64,000 nucleotides of DNA from Hoeflea marina (GCF_003182275.1 NZ_QGTR01000002.1:558001-622000), one strand, 5' to 3'. Positions 40,692 to 53,819 are shown, counted from the first letter of the stretch. The notes: a model not told the origin generated them from the letters alone. Numbers and translations are program-made.

Positions 40692-41438
40692 ATGATCACG
40701 CCCGCACTGGTTATCAATCTGGACCGGTCAACCGATCGCTGGGATCTGTTTTCCGCCCGGGCCGCTGAAGTCGGTCAGCCCGTCGTCCGCGTTTGCGCCG
40801 TAGATGGCAACGCCATCCCTGCCGATCAACGTTTCGGTCTGAGCGTTGCCATGTTCAAGCTTTGCCATGGCCGGATTCCGCTGCCGGCGGAGTATGGCTG
40901 CTACATGAGCCACATCGCGGCGCTCAATCGGTTCTTGCAGATGAACATCCCGCATGGGGTGATCCTGGAGGACGACGCCGGGCTGCCGGACGATTTTGTC
41001 GAGCGCATTGCTGCCATCGTGGCGCTCGGACCGGAAACAGGTGTGGTCAAGCTGTACAATCACCGTGTGTCCGGCTTCATCGTCAAGGAGATCAGTGCCC
41101 TTGGCGATGAACTGGGGCGCTGCATCCACGGCCCGCTGGGCTCATCCATGGGCTATCTGGTCGACCGCGCCAGCGCCGAAAGGCTGCTTGCCGGCCTGCT
41201 GCCGATGTTCCTGCCTTTCGACATTGCGCTCGAGCGCTCCTGGCGCTACGGCAACAGGTTCAGGCTCGCCAGGCGCAACATTCTCGTGCCGCTGTCCTCC
41301 ACGCTCATCTCCACCTTGACGGCCCCCGGCCTAAACTACAGAAGCACGAAGCTGCCGCTGCCCATGCGCACGCCGACCGCTTTTTTTCGGGGATCGGAGT
41401 ATGCAAGGCGGGCGCTCTCAGTGCTGATCGGCCGGTGA
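40692..41438 (+). CDS. Glycosyltransferase family 25 protein
   Basis: A 248-residue GT25 enzyme (LPS core beta-glycosyltransferase type). ALVINLDRSTDRWDLF and the YGCYMSHIAALNRFLQ segment are the N-terminal signatures; VILEDDAGLPDDF holds the EDD nucleotide-sugar/metal site. An AGGA precedes ATG at 40692; an in-frame ATG 24 bases upstream is possible. It is followed by a GT90 gene, suggesting lipopolysaccharide core assembly. Confidence 0.85.
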   Translation: MITPALVINLDRSTDRWDLFSARAAEVGQPVVRVCAVDGNAIPADQRFGLSVAMFKLCHGRIPLPAEYGCYMSHIAALNRFLQMNIPHGVILEDDAGLPDDFVERIAAIVALGPETGVVKLYNHRVSGFIVKEISALGDELGRCIHGPLGSSMGYLVDRASAERLLAGLLPMFLPFDIALERSWRYGNRFRLARRNILVPLSSTLISTLTAPGLNYRSTKLPLPMRTPTAFFRGSEYARRALSVLIGR

Positions 41439-41524
41439 AGTCCGCTCCGGGCGATCCCTGGCAGGTTGGCTCCGGATCGGTGGTGATGCCCATCATGTCG
41501 CCTCGTTGAAACGGGAAGGGTTCC

Positions 41525-42463
41525 ATGTCGCTTCGCAGTCCAGGTCTTCGAGTTGCGTACTACATCGATGCGGTCGGACGGGACATGCTGCCGTCGAGTT
41601 GGCACAGGGCGCGCGCAAGGCGCCTGCTGGCGACGCTTGACAGCAATCCGCTCGATGAGTTCGAGCAGCGGCGGCTCGATCACTACATCAAGCTTGATCA
41701 GCCATTCCGCCTGATGGCGGGAGAGACGGTCGGCACCATTCCGAGGGGCAGATCCTATTACTACTATGACCTCCGGCGAAGCGCTGCGGCATTCAATCCG
41801 CACATGCGGTTGTTCTGCCGCTTCGGCGACATCACCACGGTGGCCGCCGAGCCGAGCATCGTCAAGAGCCGGCCGATTGACGGCGACAACGCGAATTCGG
41901 TCCTGATGAAGCTCGATGCCCTCAGGCATTTCAGTGTCCTGAGCGATCCTGTCCCGTTCGACGCCAAGCGTCCGGCCGCCGTGTGGCGCGGCGATGGCAA
42001 GAATCCCCTGCGGCGGGCGCTGGTGAGAGCCCATGGCCGCTCCCCCCGGCATGACATCGCCTATGTCGGCAAGCCGTTGGATGGTCTGGGAGAGCCGGGG
42101 CAATTCCTGTCCAAGCCCGATCACATGCGGTTCCGATATATCATCTCGCTGGAAGGCAATGACGTGGCGACCAACTTGAAATGGATCATGGCGTCGAACT
42201 CTCTCTGCCTGATGCCGAAGCCGAAATATGAGACCTGGTTTGCCGAGGGGCTGCTCATGCCGGGCTTGCATTATGCCGAAATGCGGCCCGATTTCGCAGA
42301 TCTCGATGAGGTGGTCGATCACTATGAGCGCCACCCCGAGGAAGCCCGCGCTGTCATAGCCAACGCCCAAGCCCATGTGGCGCTGTTTCAGCGCCGGCAG
42401 AGGGAGGACATCCTTTCCCTGCTGGTGCTTTCGCGCTATCTCGAACTGGCAAATTCCGCCTGA
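41525..42463 (+). CDS. Glycosyltransferase family 90 (LpsA-like)
   Basis: A 312-residue protein of the CAP10/GT90 family, which includes rhizobial LpsA. RYIISLEGNDVATNLKWIMA and SLCLMPKPKYETWFAEGL, then HYAEMRPDFADLDE, are the family core. GT90 enzymes in bacteria transfer sugars to lipopolysaccharide. It begins 86 bases after the GT25 gene and lies before the DUF721 gene by 40 bases. Confidence 0.85.
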   Translation: MSLRSPGLRVAYYIDAVGRDMLPSSWHRARARRLLATLDSNPLDEFEQRRLDHYIKLDQPFRLMAGETVGTIPRGRSYYYYDLRRSAAAFNPHMRLFCRFGDITTVAAEPSIVKSRPIDGDNANSVLMKLDALRHFSVLSDPVPFDAKRPAAVWRGDGKNPLRRALVRAHGRSPRHDIAYVGKPLDGLGEPGQFLSKPDHMRFRYIISLEGNDVATNLKWIMASNSLCLMPKPKYETWFAEGLLMPGLHYAEMRPDFADLDEVVDHYERHPEEARAVIANAQAHVALFQRRQREDILSLLVLSRYLELANSA

Positions 42464-42503
42464 CTGCAATCGACCCCGCCGGCAACCGAGCAAAGGCAAG
42501 CAT

Positions 42504-43013
42504 TTGGCCAAGCCGACCCATCCGGGAATGACACGGCAGATCGCCGAGATCGCCAACGGATTGATTGATCCGATCCTGGCCAAGCGCGCCGGCATCAACA
42601 CGCTGCTGCTTGCGTCCTGGGGCGAAATCGTCGGCCAGCAGTTCGCCGACTGCTCGAGACCGGAGCGCATCCGCTGGCCGCGGCAGGATGGTCCCGACGA
42701 GCGCGGCGGCGGCTTCGCGCCGGGGGTGCTGACGGTCGCCTGCGAGGGGTCGCGGGCGCTGTTCCTGATGCATCAGGAGGCGGAGCTGATCGGCCGCGTC
42801 AACGGCTTCTTCGGCTTTCCGGCCATCACCCAGATCCGCATCGTCCAGAAGGCGATCAGCCAGCCATCGGCAAAGCCGGGGCTGCGGCCGCTCGACAGTC
42901 TGGAGCGGAAGCGCCTCGCCGACCTGCTGGCGGACGTGGAGGACCCCCGGCTCAGGGAGTCGCTGGAGCGATTGGGGAAGGGCGTCATCGGACGGCGACC
43001 GAAGCGCGGCTGA
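42504..43013 (+). CDS. DUF721 (DciA-like) protein
   Basis: A 169-residue DUF721 protein. The N-terminal half (AEIANGLIDPILAKRAGINTLLLASWGEIVG) and GVLTVACEGSRALFLMHQEAELIGRVNGFFG match the family; DciA, its best-known member, loads replicative helicase in many bacteria lacking DnaC. The likely start is TTG at 42504, with an AAAGG a few bases before it; ATG at 42528 is the alternative. DsbA and smc genes follow, an order common in rhizobia. Confidence 0.82.
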   Translation: MAKPTHPGMTRQIAEIANGLIDPILAKRAGINTLLLASWGEIVGQQFADCSRPERIRWPRQDGPDERGGGFAPGVLTVACEGSRALFLMHQEAELIGRVNGFFGFPAITQIRIVQKAISQPSAKPGLRPLDSLERKRLADLLADVEDPRLRESLERLGKGVIGRRPKRG

Positions 43014-43218
43014 CGGCAGAGCAGGACCACTGCTCTGCATTATCACTTCACTTTGATGCCCCGCCCACTTGTTTGACCACAATTGCGGCTATAGGAGTCC
43101 TTCAGCGCCCGGCGGCGACTGCTGTGCCGCCTGGCAAATCCAACGGATTTCCGAAACGGGAATCGGGCCAGCGCCTCTGTCGGCGCCACCGGCCCATACG
43201 ATCAAAGGGATGCAACAC

Positions 43219-44010
43219 ATGGTTCGTCTGACGTCACGCCTGGCCACTTCGCTTGCAGTTTCACTGCTGGCCCTGACACTTGCCGCCTGCAGCGATTCCG
43301 ACGACAAGGCCGAAGCGCCGGCAGCCGCTCCGACGGAGACCGCCGCCCCCGCCGTTCCCGCTGCCGATGTGGCTGCTGCGCCGGCGACCGACACGGCCGC
43401 CGCGACATCGCCGGAAACCACTGGCGCGACCCCGGCCGCCGTCGAGGCGCCGAAGCCGGACGGAGACGTCGACATGGCCAAGGTGCTCGAACCCGGGCCG
43501 CTCAAGGAGATGGCAATCGGCAAGGAGGACGCCCCGGTCACCATCGTCGAATACATGTCGATGACCTGCCCGCACTGCGCGCGCTTCCATGAGGGCACGT
43601 TTCACGCGCTGGTCGACAAATACGTCGATACCGGCAAGGTTCGCTTCATCCTGCGCGAGTTTCCGTTCGATCCGCGCGCCGCGGCCGCCATCATGCTGGC
43701 CCGTTGCGCACCCGAGAGCCAATATTTCCCCATGGTCGATGTGCTGTTCAAGCAGCAGCAGACGTGGGCCACCGCGGAAGATGCGCGCACGGCCCTGCTG
43801 CAGATCGCCCGTTTGGCCGGTTTTACACAGGAGTCGTTCGAGGCTTGCTTGACGAACCAGAAACTTCTCGATGATGTCAATGCGGTTCGCACCAAGGGCG
43901 CCGAACAGTTCGGGGTCAATTCCACGCCGACCTTCCTGATCAACGGGAAGCGTTATTCGGGGGAAATGTCGATTGAGAAAATGTCGGCGATCATCGACCC
44001 GCTGCTCTGA
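43219..44010 (+). CDS. DsbA-family thioredoxin-fold lipoprotein
   Basis: A 263-residue protein with a lipobox (LTLAAC, Cys near residue 21), a ~60-residue Ala/Pro/Thr-rich linker, and a DsbA/thioredoxin-like domain. The active-site CPHC is in EYMSMTCPHCARFHEG, and the cis-Pro loop in GVNSTPTFLING. It probably acts as a periplasmic disulfide oxidant or isomerase. AAAGGGA gives good spacing to ATG at 43219. Confidence 0.9.
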   Translation: MVRLTSRLATSLAVSLLALTLAACSDSDDKAEAPAAAPTETAAPAVPAADVAAAPATDTAAATSPETTGATPAAVEAPKPDGDVDMAKVLEPGPLKEMAIGKEDAPVTIVEYMSMTCPHCARFHEGTFHALVDKYVDTGKVRFILREFPFDPRAAAAIMLARCAPESQYFPMVDVLFKQQQTWATAEDARTALLQIARLAGFTQESFEACLTNQKLLDDVNAVRTKGAEQFGVNSTPTFLINGKRYSGEMSIEKMSAIIDPLL

Positions 44011-44112
44011 TCGGGCAGACAGGCATCGGTCGCGGGGCGTCATGCCCCGCGCAGCCGTGCGCGGGTCGATGCGCCCGGCCGTGCCGGCCGGCGCCATGAT
44101 CGGGTGCAGGTC

Positions 44113-47100
44113 ATGAGATTCACCAAGCTCCGCCTGCTCGGCTTCAAGTCCTTCGTCGAACCGGTGGAGTTCGTCATCGAGCGCGGGCTGACCGGCGTCG
44201 TCGGCCCCAACGGCTGCGGCAAGTCCAATCTCGTCGAAGCCATGCGCTGGGTGATGGGCGAGAACTCCTACAAGAACATGCGCGCTTCCGGCATGGATGA
44301 CGTGATCTTTTCCGGTTCCGGCCACCGGCCGGCGCGCAACACCGCGGAAGTCGGGCTCTTTCTCGACAACTCAGACCGCACCGCGCCCGCAGCCTTCAAC
44401 GACAGCGACGAGATCCAGGTCACCCGCCGCATCGAGCGCGAATCCGGCTCGGTCTATCGGATCAACGGCAAGGAAGCCCGCGCCAAGGATGTGCAGCTGC
44501 TTTTTGCCGATGCCTCCACCGGCGCACGGTCGCCGTCGATGGTCGGCCAGGGCCGCATCGGCGAACTGATCCAGGCCAAGCCGCAGGCCCGCCGGCAGTT
44601 GCTCGAAGAAGCCGCCGGCATTTCCGGTCTGCACTCCCGCCGCCACGAAGCGGAATTGCGGCTGCGCGCGGCCGAGACCAATCTCGAGCGCCTTGATGAC
44701 GTCACGTCCGAACTGGAGAGCCAGATCGAGAGTCTCAAGCGCCAGGCCCGCCAGGCCAGCCGCTTCAAGACCCTGTCGGCCGACATTCGCCAGGGCGAAG
44801 CGGTTCTCCTGCATCTGCGCTGGTCGCAGGCGAGATCGCAGGAGGCCGAGGCGGATTCGGCGCTGACCAAGGCCACGTCGCTGGTTGCGGAAATGGCCCA
44901 GGCGCAGATGGAAGCAGCCAAGCACCAGGCGATTGCCGCCCACAAGCTTCCGGAGCTGCGCGAGAACGAGGCCAAAGCCGCCGCCGCCCTGCAGCGGCTG
45001 CAGATCGCCCGCACCCAGATCGACGAGGAAGCCGAACGCGTCACCCGTCGCAAGCTGGAGCTTGAACGGCGCATCGAACAGCTGGCCGCCGACATCGCCC
45101 GGGAAGAGCGCATGATGGCCGACAATGCCGGGGCCATGGAGCGGCTTGCGCTGGAGGAAACCGGCATCCGTCAGGCTCTTGCAGAAAGCGGCAGTCGCGG
45201 CGTCGAACTCAAGGCCGGCTTTGAAACCGCTCGCGCCAAGCTCGGCGAAAGCGAGGTCGGACTCGGCGTCATCACCGCCGAACGGGCCGAGGCGGCCGCC
45301 GAGCGCAGCCAGCTTGAGCGCCGCATCCGCGATCTCGGCGAGCGCCACGGCCACCTGCAGCGCCAGATGCAGCGCCACGATGCCGATCTGGCCGAGCTTG
45401 CCGAGCGCATCGCCGGGCTGCCCGATCCTGCCGTCAAGCGGATCGAGGCGGACAAGGCGGCTGCGCAACTGGCCGAAGCCGAGGCCGCGCTTGCCCGCAT
45501 CGAGCAGGCCCTGGAAGCGGCCCGCGCCGCCGACATCGCCGCCCGGGCTCCGGTGGCCGAGGCCCGCGCCAGTCTCAACGCGATTGAAACCGAGGCCAGG
45601 ACCATCGCCCGTATGCTCAGCGCCGGCGCGGGCTCGGACCAGTTCCCCGCCGTGGTGGAGAAGATCAAGGTCGATCGCGGCTACGAGACCGCACTCGGCG
45701 CCGCCATCGGCGACGATCTCGATCTGCCGCTGGATGCGGCCGCGCCAGCCCACTGGCTGCTGGTTCCGGGAAGCGGCGATGATCCGGCCCTGCCCGAAGG
45801 CGTCACGCCGCTGAGCGCCCATGTCAGGGCTCCCGCCGAGCTCGCCCGCCGCCTGGCGCAGATCGGCCTGGTCGCCGATTTCGGCCATGCCAAGAGCCTG
45901 CAGCCGACATTGCGTCCTGGACAGCGCCTGGTGACCCGGGATGGAGCGCTGCTGCGCTGGGACGGCTATGTCGCCTCCGCCGATGCGCCGACTGCCGCGG
46001 CGATGCGGCTCGAGCAGAAGAACCGTCTGGCCGAACTCGAATCCGAAGTCACGGCCGCCACCGCCGTGCTCAGGCAGGCCGAACAGGGACAGGCGGCCGC
46101 CGAAGGCCTGCTGGCGGCAAGGAACAGCGAGCAGCGGCTGTCGCGTGACCTGATCCGCGATCTCGGCCGCGCGGTCACCAAATCGCGCGACGACCTGGCG
46201 AGCGCGGAACGTGCCTCGGGCGAACTCGCGAGCCGCCGCGCGGTGCTGGCCGAAACCCGCGCCCAGGTCGGCGCCCAGGCCCGGGAGGCGGCAGAGGCGC
46301 TCGATGAAGCCAATGCGGCGCTGGCCCGTTGTCCGGACCTCTCGTCACTCGATGCATCGCTTGCCAGGGTCACCGCCGAAGTCGCCACCGATCGCGGCCG
46401 CCTTGCCGAGGCGCGCGCCATGCATGAGGGACTGGAGCGCGAGAACGCCGCGCGCGCCCAGCGGCTTGCCGCCATCGGGGTGGAGCGCAAGGGGTGGGTC
46501 GAGCGCGCCGCCAATGCCGAAAGCCATGTCGTTGCCCTGCGCGAGCGCGCCCGGGAGGCCGGCGAAGAGGCCGCGACGATCACCGATGCGCCCGACGAGA
46601 TCGCCGCCCGGCGCCGGCAGCTCATGAACCAGCTTGCGGAATCCGAGAAGCTGCGCTCGGCGGCGGCGGATTCCCTCGCCGCCGCCGAGACTGCTTCGCG
46701 TGAAGCCGACAAGCGGGCCACGGAGGCGATCGGCTCGCTCTCCCAGACCCGCGAGGCGCGCGGCCGCGCCGAAGAGCGGCTGATGGCGGCACGCGAGCGT
46801 CGCGAGGAGAGCGAGGCCAGAATCCGGGAGGCGCTCGATTGCGCTCCGCATGAGGCGATGCGGCATGCGGGCCTGACGCCCGGTTCCGATCTGCCGGACG
46901 CAGCAGTGGTCGAGCGCAATCTCGACCGGCTGAAGGTGGAACGCGAGCGGCTCGGGGCGGTCAATCTGCGCGCCGAGGAGGAGCAGGCCGAGCTGTCGGC
47001 CAGGCTGGAATCGATCATCGCCGACCGCGAGGACATCATCGAGGCGATCCGCAAGCTGCGCGCCGGGATCCAGAGCCTCAACCGCGAGGGTCGCGAGCGG

Positions 47101-47577
47101 TTGCTGGTGGCGTTCGAAATCGTCAATGCGCAGTTCCAGCGATTGTTCAGCCATCTCTTTGGCGGCGGGACCGCCGAGCTGCAGCTCATCGAATCCGACG
47201 ACCCGCTGGAGGCCGGGCTCGAGATCCTGGCTCGTCCGCCCGGCAAGAAGCCTCAGACCATGACGCTGCTTTCCGGCGGCGAGCAGGCACTCACAGCGAT
47301 GGCGCTGATCTTCGCGGTTTTTCTCACCAACCCGGCGCCGATCTGCGTTCTCGACGAGGTCGACGCGCCGCTCGACGACCACAATGTCGAGCGCTTCTGC
47401 AACCTGATGGACGAGATGGCGACGTCGACCGAGACGCGCTTCGTCATCATCACCCACAACCCGATCACCATGGCCCGGATGAACCGTCTCTTCGGCGTCA
47501 CGATGGCCGAGCAGGGCGTGAGCCAGTTGGTCTCCGTCGACCTGCAGACCGCCGAGCAGCTGCGTGAGGCGAGCTGA
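44113..47577 (+). CDS. smc: Chromosome segregation ATPase SMC
   Basis: SMC forms the core of bacterial condensin. The 1154-residue protein has Walker A GPNGCGKSN near residue 35, a first coiled coil (about 170-500), a hinge (about 510-650), a second coiled coil and a C-terminal head with LLSGGEQALTAMAL and Walker B CVLDEVDAPLDD. All regions are complete. I use ATG at 44113; a GTG nine bases earlier is possible. Confidence 0.97.
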   Translation: MRFTKLRLLGFKSFVEPVEFVIERGLTGVVGPNGCGKSNLVEAMRWVMGENSYKNMRASGMDDVIFSGSGHRPARNTAEVGLFLDNSDRTAPAAFNDSDEIQVTRRIERESGSVYRINGKEARAKDVQLLFADASTGARSPSMVGQGRIGELIQAKPQARRQLLEEAAGISGLHSRRHEAELRLRAAETNLERLDDVTSELESQIESLKRQARQASRFKTLSADIRQGEAVLLHLRWSQARSQEAEADSALTKATSLVAEMAQAQMEAAKHQAIAAHKLPELRENEAKAAAALQRLQIARTQIDEEAERVTRRKLELERRIEQLAADIAREERMMADNAGAMERLALEETGIRQALAESGSRGVELKAGFETARAKLGESEVGLGVITAERAEAAAERSQLERRIRDLGERHGHLQRQMQRHDADLAELAERIAGLPDPAVKRIEADKAAAQLAEAEAALARIEQALEAARAADIAARAPVAEARASLNAIETEARTIARMLSAGAGSDQFPAVVEKIKVDRGYETALGAAIGDDLDLPLDAAAPAHWLLVPGSGDDPALPEGVTPLSAHVRAPAELARRLAQIGLVADFGHAKSLQPTLRPGQRLVTRDGALLRWDGYVASADAPTAAAMRLEQKNRLAELESEVTAATAVLRQAEQGQAAAEGLLAARNSEQRLSRDLIRDLGRAVTKSRDDLASAERASGELASRRAVLAETRAQVGAQAREAAEALDEANAALARCPDLSSLDASLARVTAEVATDRGRLAEARAMHEGLERENAARAQRLAAIGVERKGWVERAANAESHVVALRERAREAGEEAATITDAPDEIAARRRQLMNQLAESEKLRSAAADSLAAAETASREADKRATEAIGSLSQTREARGRAEERLMAARERREESEARIREALDCAPHEAMRHAGLTPGSDLPDAAVVERNLDRLKVERERLGAVNLRAEEEQAELSARLESIIADREDIIEAIRKLRAGIQSLNREGRERLLVAFEIVNAQFQRLFSHLFGGGTAELQLIESDDPLEAGLEILARPPGKKPQTMTLLSGGEQALTAMALIFAVFLTNPAPICVLDEVDAPLDDHNVERFCNLMDEMATSTETRFVIITHNPITMARMNRLFGVTMAEQGVSQLVSVDLQTAEQLREAS

Positions 47578-47795
47578 GCCGACTTGCGCCTGCTCGCTGT
47601 CATCCCCGCGCACGCCCTCGCACGAATGACCATCCCAAATTCTAACAGGTTGCATGTTTCCCGGTATCGGCTCAGTTAGGGGAAGGACGCCCATCTGAAT
47701 ATCCTGCAGTTGCAGTTTGCATTGCCTGGAACGTCGGCATAAGGTCTGCCAGGGCAGCGCGAGCCGCAATTCATCGGACCCGATTGGTCAACGAA

Positions 47796-49823
47796 ATGCC
47801 GCTGAAGAAACTTGAAACACTGGTTCATTTCTTGGGACTGCGTCCCGACCGGCGGGCAAAGCAGATCATTGCCGTTTTGTTTGATTGTTCGGCGGCAATG
47901 CTGGCCCTGTGGGTAGCGGCTTCTCTGCCGGCCAACCATGTGGTTTGGCCCGATCTCCGCAACATTGGCCTCTACGCGCTCTCACCGTTGATCTTCCTGC
48001 CGATTTTCGTGCGCTACGGTCTCTATCGCGCTGTCTTCCGCTACTCGGGGGCTGCCACCATCAAGACGCTGCTGGTCGCCCTCGGCCTCCATCTGCTGCT
48101 GTTTGTGCCGCTCATGCTGCTGAGCTGGTCCTATGTCGGCCTCACTCATCCCCGCACCGCGGCCTTCATCTACGCCATCCTCTTTCCGGCGCTCGTCGTG
48201 CTCTCCCGCTTCACCGTCCGCTTCGCGCTGACGAGTTCGAATCGGCGCGCGCCGGTCAAGCTGATGATCTACGGCGCCGGCCAGGCGGGGATCCAGACCG
48301 CCGATGCCCTGGAACGATCGCTTGTCTACCGCGTGGTGGGATTTCTCGACGACGATCCGCGCAAGGTTGGCCAGGTCATCAACAACCGTCGCGTCTACGA
48401 CATGGCGGACCTCGATTCCCTCGTCAATCTGCAGGCGCTCGACGAGATCCTCATCGCCATGCCGTCGCTGGCGCGCCGCAAGCAGCTCTCGCTGCTGGCA
48501 GAACTGAAGCAGTGGCCGATCAAGGCGCGGATCCTGCCGTCGATGGATGATCTCACCTCGGGGCTGGTGACATTCTCCAACACCCGCAAGGTCAATTCGA
48601 TCGACCTGCTGTCGCGCGCGCCCATCGTTCCGGAACACGGCCTGATGAAGGCGGCGGTCGAGGGACGCACGCTGCTGGTGACCGGGGCTGCCGGGACCAT
48701 AGGGTCGGAAATCTGCCGTCAGGCGCTGGAATTCAGGCCGTCACGGCTGGTGCTCGTCGATCACAGCGAGTTCGGCCTCTACCAGATCGCGGCCGAACTC
48801 ACGGAACTGGCCGGGTCCAGGCAGATCGACCTGGTCATCAAGCCCGTTCTCGGCAGCGTCCGGCATTACAAGCGCATGCGCTCGATCATCGCGGAGGCAC
48901 GGCCCCACACCATCTTCCACGCCGCCGCCTACAAGCATGTGCCGCTGGTCGAACAGCATCCCTCCGAGGGGCTCGACGCAAATGCCTTCGGCACACTCAA
49001 CGTGGCGCGCGCCGCCATCGAGCTGCAGGTGCCGTCCTTCGTGCTGGTTTCCACCGACAAGGCCGTTTACCCGCATTCGATCATGGGCGCCTCCAAGCGC
49101 CTGGCGGAGATGGTGGTGCAGGCGCTTGCCGACGATCCCGCTCCGCAGTTCGACGGCAATATCGAGATCATCCGCAAGTCCACCCATCTCTCGATCGTCC
49201 GCTTCGGCAATGTGCTAGACAGTTCCGGGTCGGTCATTCCGCTGTTTCGCCAGCAGATCGCGTCGGGCAAGGCCGTCACCATCACCCATCCCGATGTCAC
49301 GCGCTATTTCATGACCATCGCGGAAGCCTCGCAACTGGTCATCCAGTCCTCGGTGATGACATCGGGCGGCGACATCTTCGTGCTCAAGATGGGCGATCCG
49401 GTCCGGATCCAGGATCTGGCTCGCCGCATGATCGAGTTGTCCGGAAACACGATCCGCGACGAGAAGAATCCGGGTGGTGACGTCGCCATCGAATATATCG
49501 GACTTCGCCGCGGCGAGAAGCTGCACGAGGAATTGTTCCATGGACCCGATGTCAGCGGCACGGAGCATTCCCACATTCTCTCCACCCGCGAACCGTTTCC
49601 GCGCTGGGCGGATCTGTCGATCGACATGCAGACCCTTGCCGTGCATCTCGGCCGCGATGACGTCGACGCCATCCGGGCCGAACTCACCCGGCTTGTGGGC
49701 TATCGCAGCCTGCCTGACCGCTCGCTCGCAGGCGAGAGGGCAGGGCCGCCCGAAAGGCCGGACAGTCCGCGCACACCGCCCTTCCAGGCCATCCTGCGCC
49801 AGCGCGAGACAGGCGCAGATTGA
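47796..49823 (+). CDS. Membrane nucleotide-sugar 4,6-dehydratase/epimerase
   Basis: A 675-residue CapD/WbpM-type protein. Four N-terminal membrane helices (to about residue 150), a Rossmann domain with YGAGQAGIQTADAL, then the SDR domain with VTGAAGTIGSEICRQAL, VSTDKAV and MGASKRLAEM. Members convert UDP-GlcNAc to 4-keto-6-deoxy sugars for capsule or O-antigen. The ATG at 47796 is chosen over a TTG 12 bases upstream. A WecA-like gene follows. Confidence 0.93.
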   Translation: MPLKKLETLVHFLGLRPDRRAKQIIAVLFDCSAAMLALWVAASLPANHVVWPDLRNIGLYALSPLIFLPIFVRYGLYRAVFRYSGAATIKTLLVALGLHLLLFVPLMLLSWSYVGLTHPRTAAFIYAILFPALVVLSRFTVRFALTSSNRRAPVKLMIYGAGQAGIQTADALERSLVYRVVGFLDDDPRKVGQVINNRRVYDMADLDSLVNLQALDEILIAMPSLARRKQLSLLAELKQWPIKARILPSMDDLTSGLVTFSNTRKVNSIDLLSRAPIVPEHGLMKAAVEGRTLLVTGAAGTIGSEICRQALEFRPSRLVLVDHSEFGLYQIAAELTELAGSRQIDLVIKPVLGSVRHYKRMRSIIAEARPHTIFHAAAYKHVPLVEQHPSEGLDANAFGTLNVARAAIELQVPSFVLVSTDKAVYPHSIMGASKRLAEMVVQALADDPAPQFDGNIEIIRKSTHLSIVRFGNVLDSSGSVIPLFRQQIASGKAVTITHPDVTRYFMTIAEASQLVIQSSVMTSGGDIFVLKMGDPVRIQDLARRMIELSGNTIRDEKNPGGDVAIEYIGLRRGEKLHEELFHGPDVSGTEHSHILSTREPFPRWADLSIDMQTLAVHLGRDDVDAIRAELTRLVGYRSLPDRSLAGERAGPPERPDSPRTPPFQAILRQRETGAD

Positions 49824-49926
49824 CCGGCTTGCTGTGGCGTGCCTGCGCCACCGGCCATGCCGCGTCACCTTTTGCCATCCGGCGGGCCGGGGGCCTGCTC
49901 TGAACTGAATTGCGAACGGGGTCCCC

Positions 49927-50940
49927 ATGGCTGGTATCTGGATTGCGGCAGCTGTCGCGTGCGCCGCAACTGCTGCTCTGCTCCTGATCCTGGACCGCTG
50001 TGCCGCGCCGACGTTTCTGGTCGCAGCGATAACACCGCGCTCGAACCACGCCCACCGTCCGCGCCAGCTTGGCGGGCTTGGCCTGTCCGCGGCATGGCTC
50101 GTGGCGGCAGCCGCGGTTGGCCTTGCAGGCGGCGTCAGTGGCGGTGCCGCCGGATGGATCGGGGCGGCAATTGCCCTGCTGGTCGTGGTCGGCTTTCTGG
50201 ACGATGTCAGGCACCGGCCGGCCCTGTTCCGGCTAGCCGTGCATGCCGCCGCTGCAGCACTGGCCCTGTCTGCCTTCCCGCGCCTCATTCCCGACCTTGG
50301 ACCCGTGCTGCCCTCCGCTTCGGGCACGGTCCTGGCCATGCTGGTGCTGGTCGCAAGCATCAACATCGTCAATTTCATGGACGGGCTCGACCTGATGAGT
50401 GTCGCCGGCGCCGGGATCCCGCTGGCCTTCGCGGCCATGGCGCTCTCCGGGCAGGGCGATGCGGGCATGATCGCCCTGCTGGCCGCCGGTGCCGCGGGCG
50501 GTCTTCTGGCTTTTGCCGGCTTCAACCGGCCGCCGGCTCGGATGTTCCTGGGCGACAGCGGCAGTCTTCCGCTGGGCCTCGTCTGCGGCCTGGCGATTCT
50601 CGCGCTGCACGATCTTCACGGCGGCCTGGCCGGGCTGGTGCCCTTTGCCTATTACGCGGTCGATTCACTCTCCACCCTGGCTCTCAGGGCAGCGCGGCTG
50701 CAGCCGTTCTGGCAGGCCCACTCGCAGCACGCCTACCAGAAGGCCTACCGTGCCGGGCTGTCGGCCTGGCGGATCTCCGGACTGGTGGCGCTGCTTTCGC
50801 TCGCCTGCGGACTTGGCCTGCTGTCCGCGGAGCCTGCCGGCATCTGGGCAGGCTGGTATCTGCCGGTGGCCGCCACGCTGCTCGCGGCGGTCCTGACACT
50901 CCACTTTCGGCTGGCCGCGCCCGGACGGGCAAAGACTTGA
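49927..50940 (+). CDS. WecA/MraY-family undecaprenyl-phosphate sugar-P transferase
   Basis: A 337-residue integral membrane protein with about ten helices. NFMDGLDL and FLGDSGSLPLG are the metal and nucleotide-binding motifs of the GT4/MraY-WecA family, and HSQHAYQKAY matches the HxH loop. It transfers a sugar-1-phosphate to undecaprenyl phosphate to start a surface polysaccharide. The preceding dehydratase suggests the sugar is made locally. Confidence 0.9.
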   Translation: MAGIWIAAAVACAATAALLLILDRCAAPTFLVAAITPRSNHAHRPRQLGGLGLSAAWLVAAAAVGLAGGVSGGAAGWIGAAIALLVVVGFLDDVRHRPALFRLAVHAAAAALALSAFPRLIPDLGPVLPSASGTVLAMLVLVASINIVNFMDGLDLMSVAGAGIPLAFAAMALSGQGDAGMIALLAAGAAGGLLAFAGFNRPPARMFLGDSGSLPLGLVCGLAILALHDLHGGLAGLVPFAYYAVDSLSTLALRAARLQPFWQAHSQHAYQKAYRAGLSAWRISGLVALLSLACGLGLLSAEPAGIWAGWYLPVAATLLAAVLTLHFRLAAPGRAKT

Positions 50941-51121
50941 TCTATTGGATCGATTAAACCGTTGCCTGCCACCTTTTGCGGATTGTAATTCGCCTGCCAT
51001 GCGTTAATCCCGTGCTCAAGGGCGGATTTGTGCAGTGCGCAATCCAGTGGGTGAAGCGCCGCGGCAGCGGACGATGATCCAGGTTTCCCCAGCCGGGAAC
51101 TGCGATCCGGGAAGGTTTGTC

Positions 51122-53797
<2,676 letters not shown>

Positions 53798-53819
53798 CAG
53801 CGGTCTGCGGCCTGACGCA

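Noticed and set aside
45966-47769. Long minus-strand open frames opposite smc
   Set aside because: They are Ser/Arg-rich shadows of the coiled-coil coding strand with no recognisable domain.
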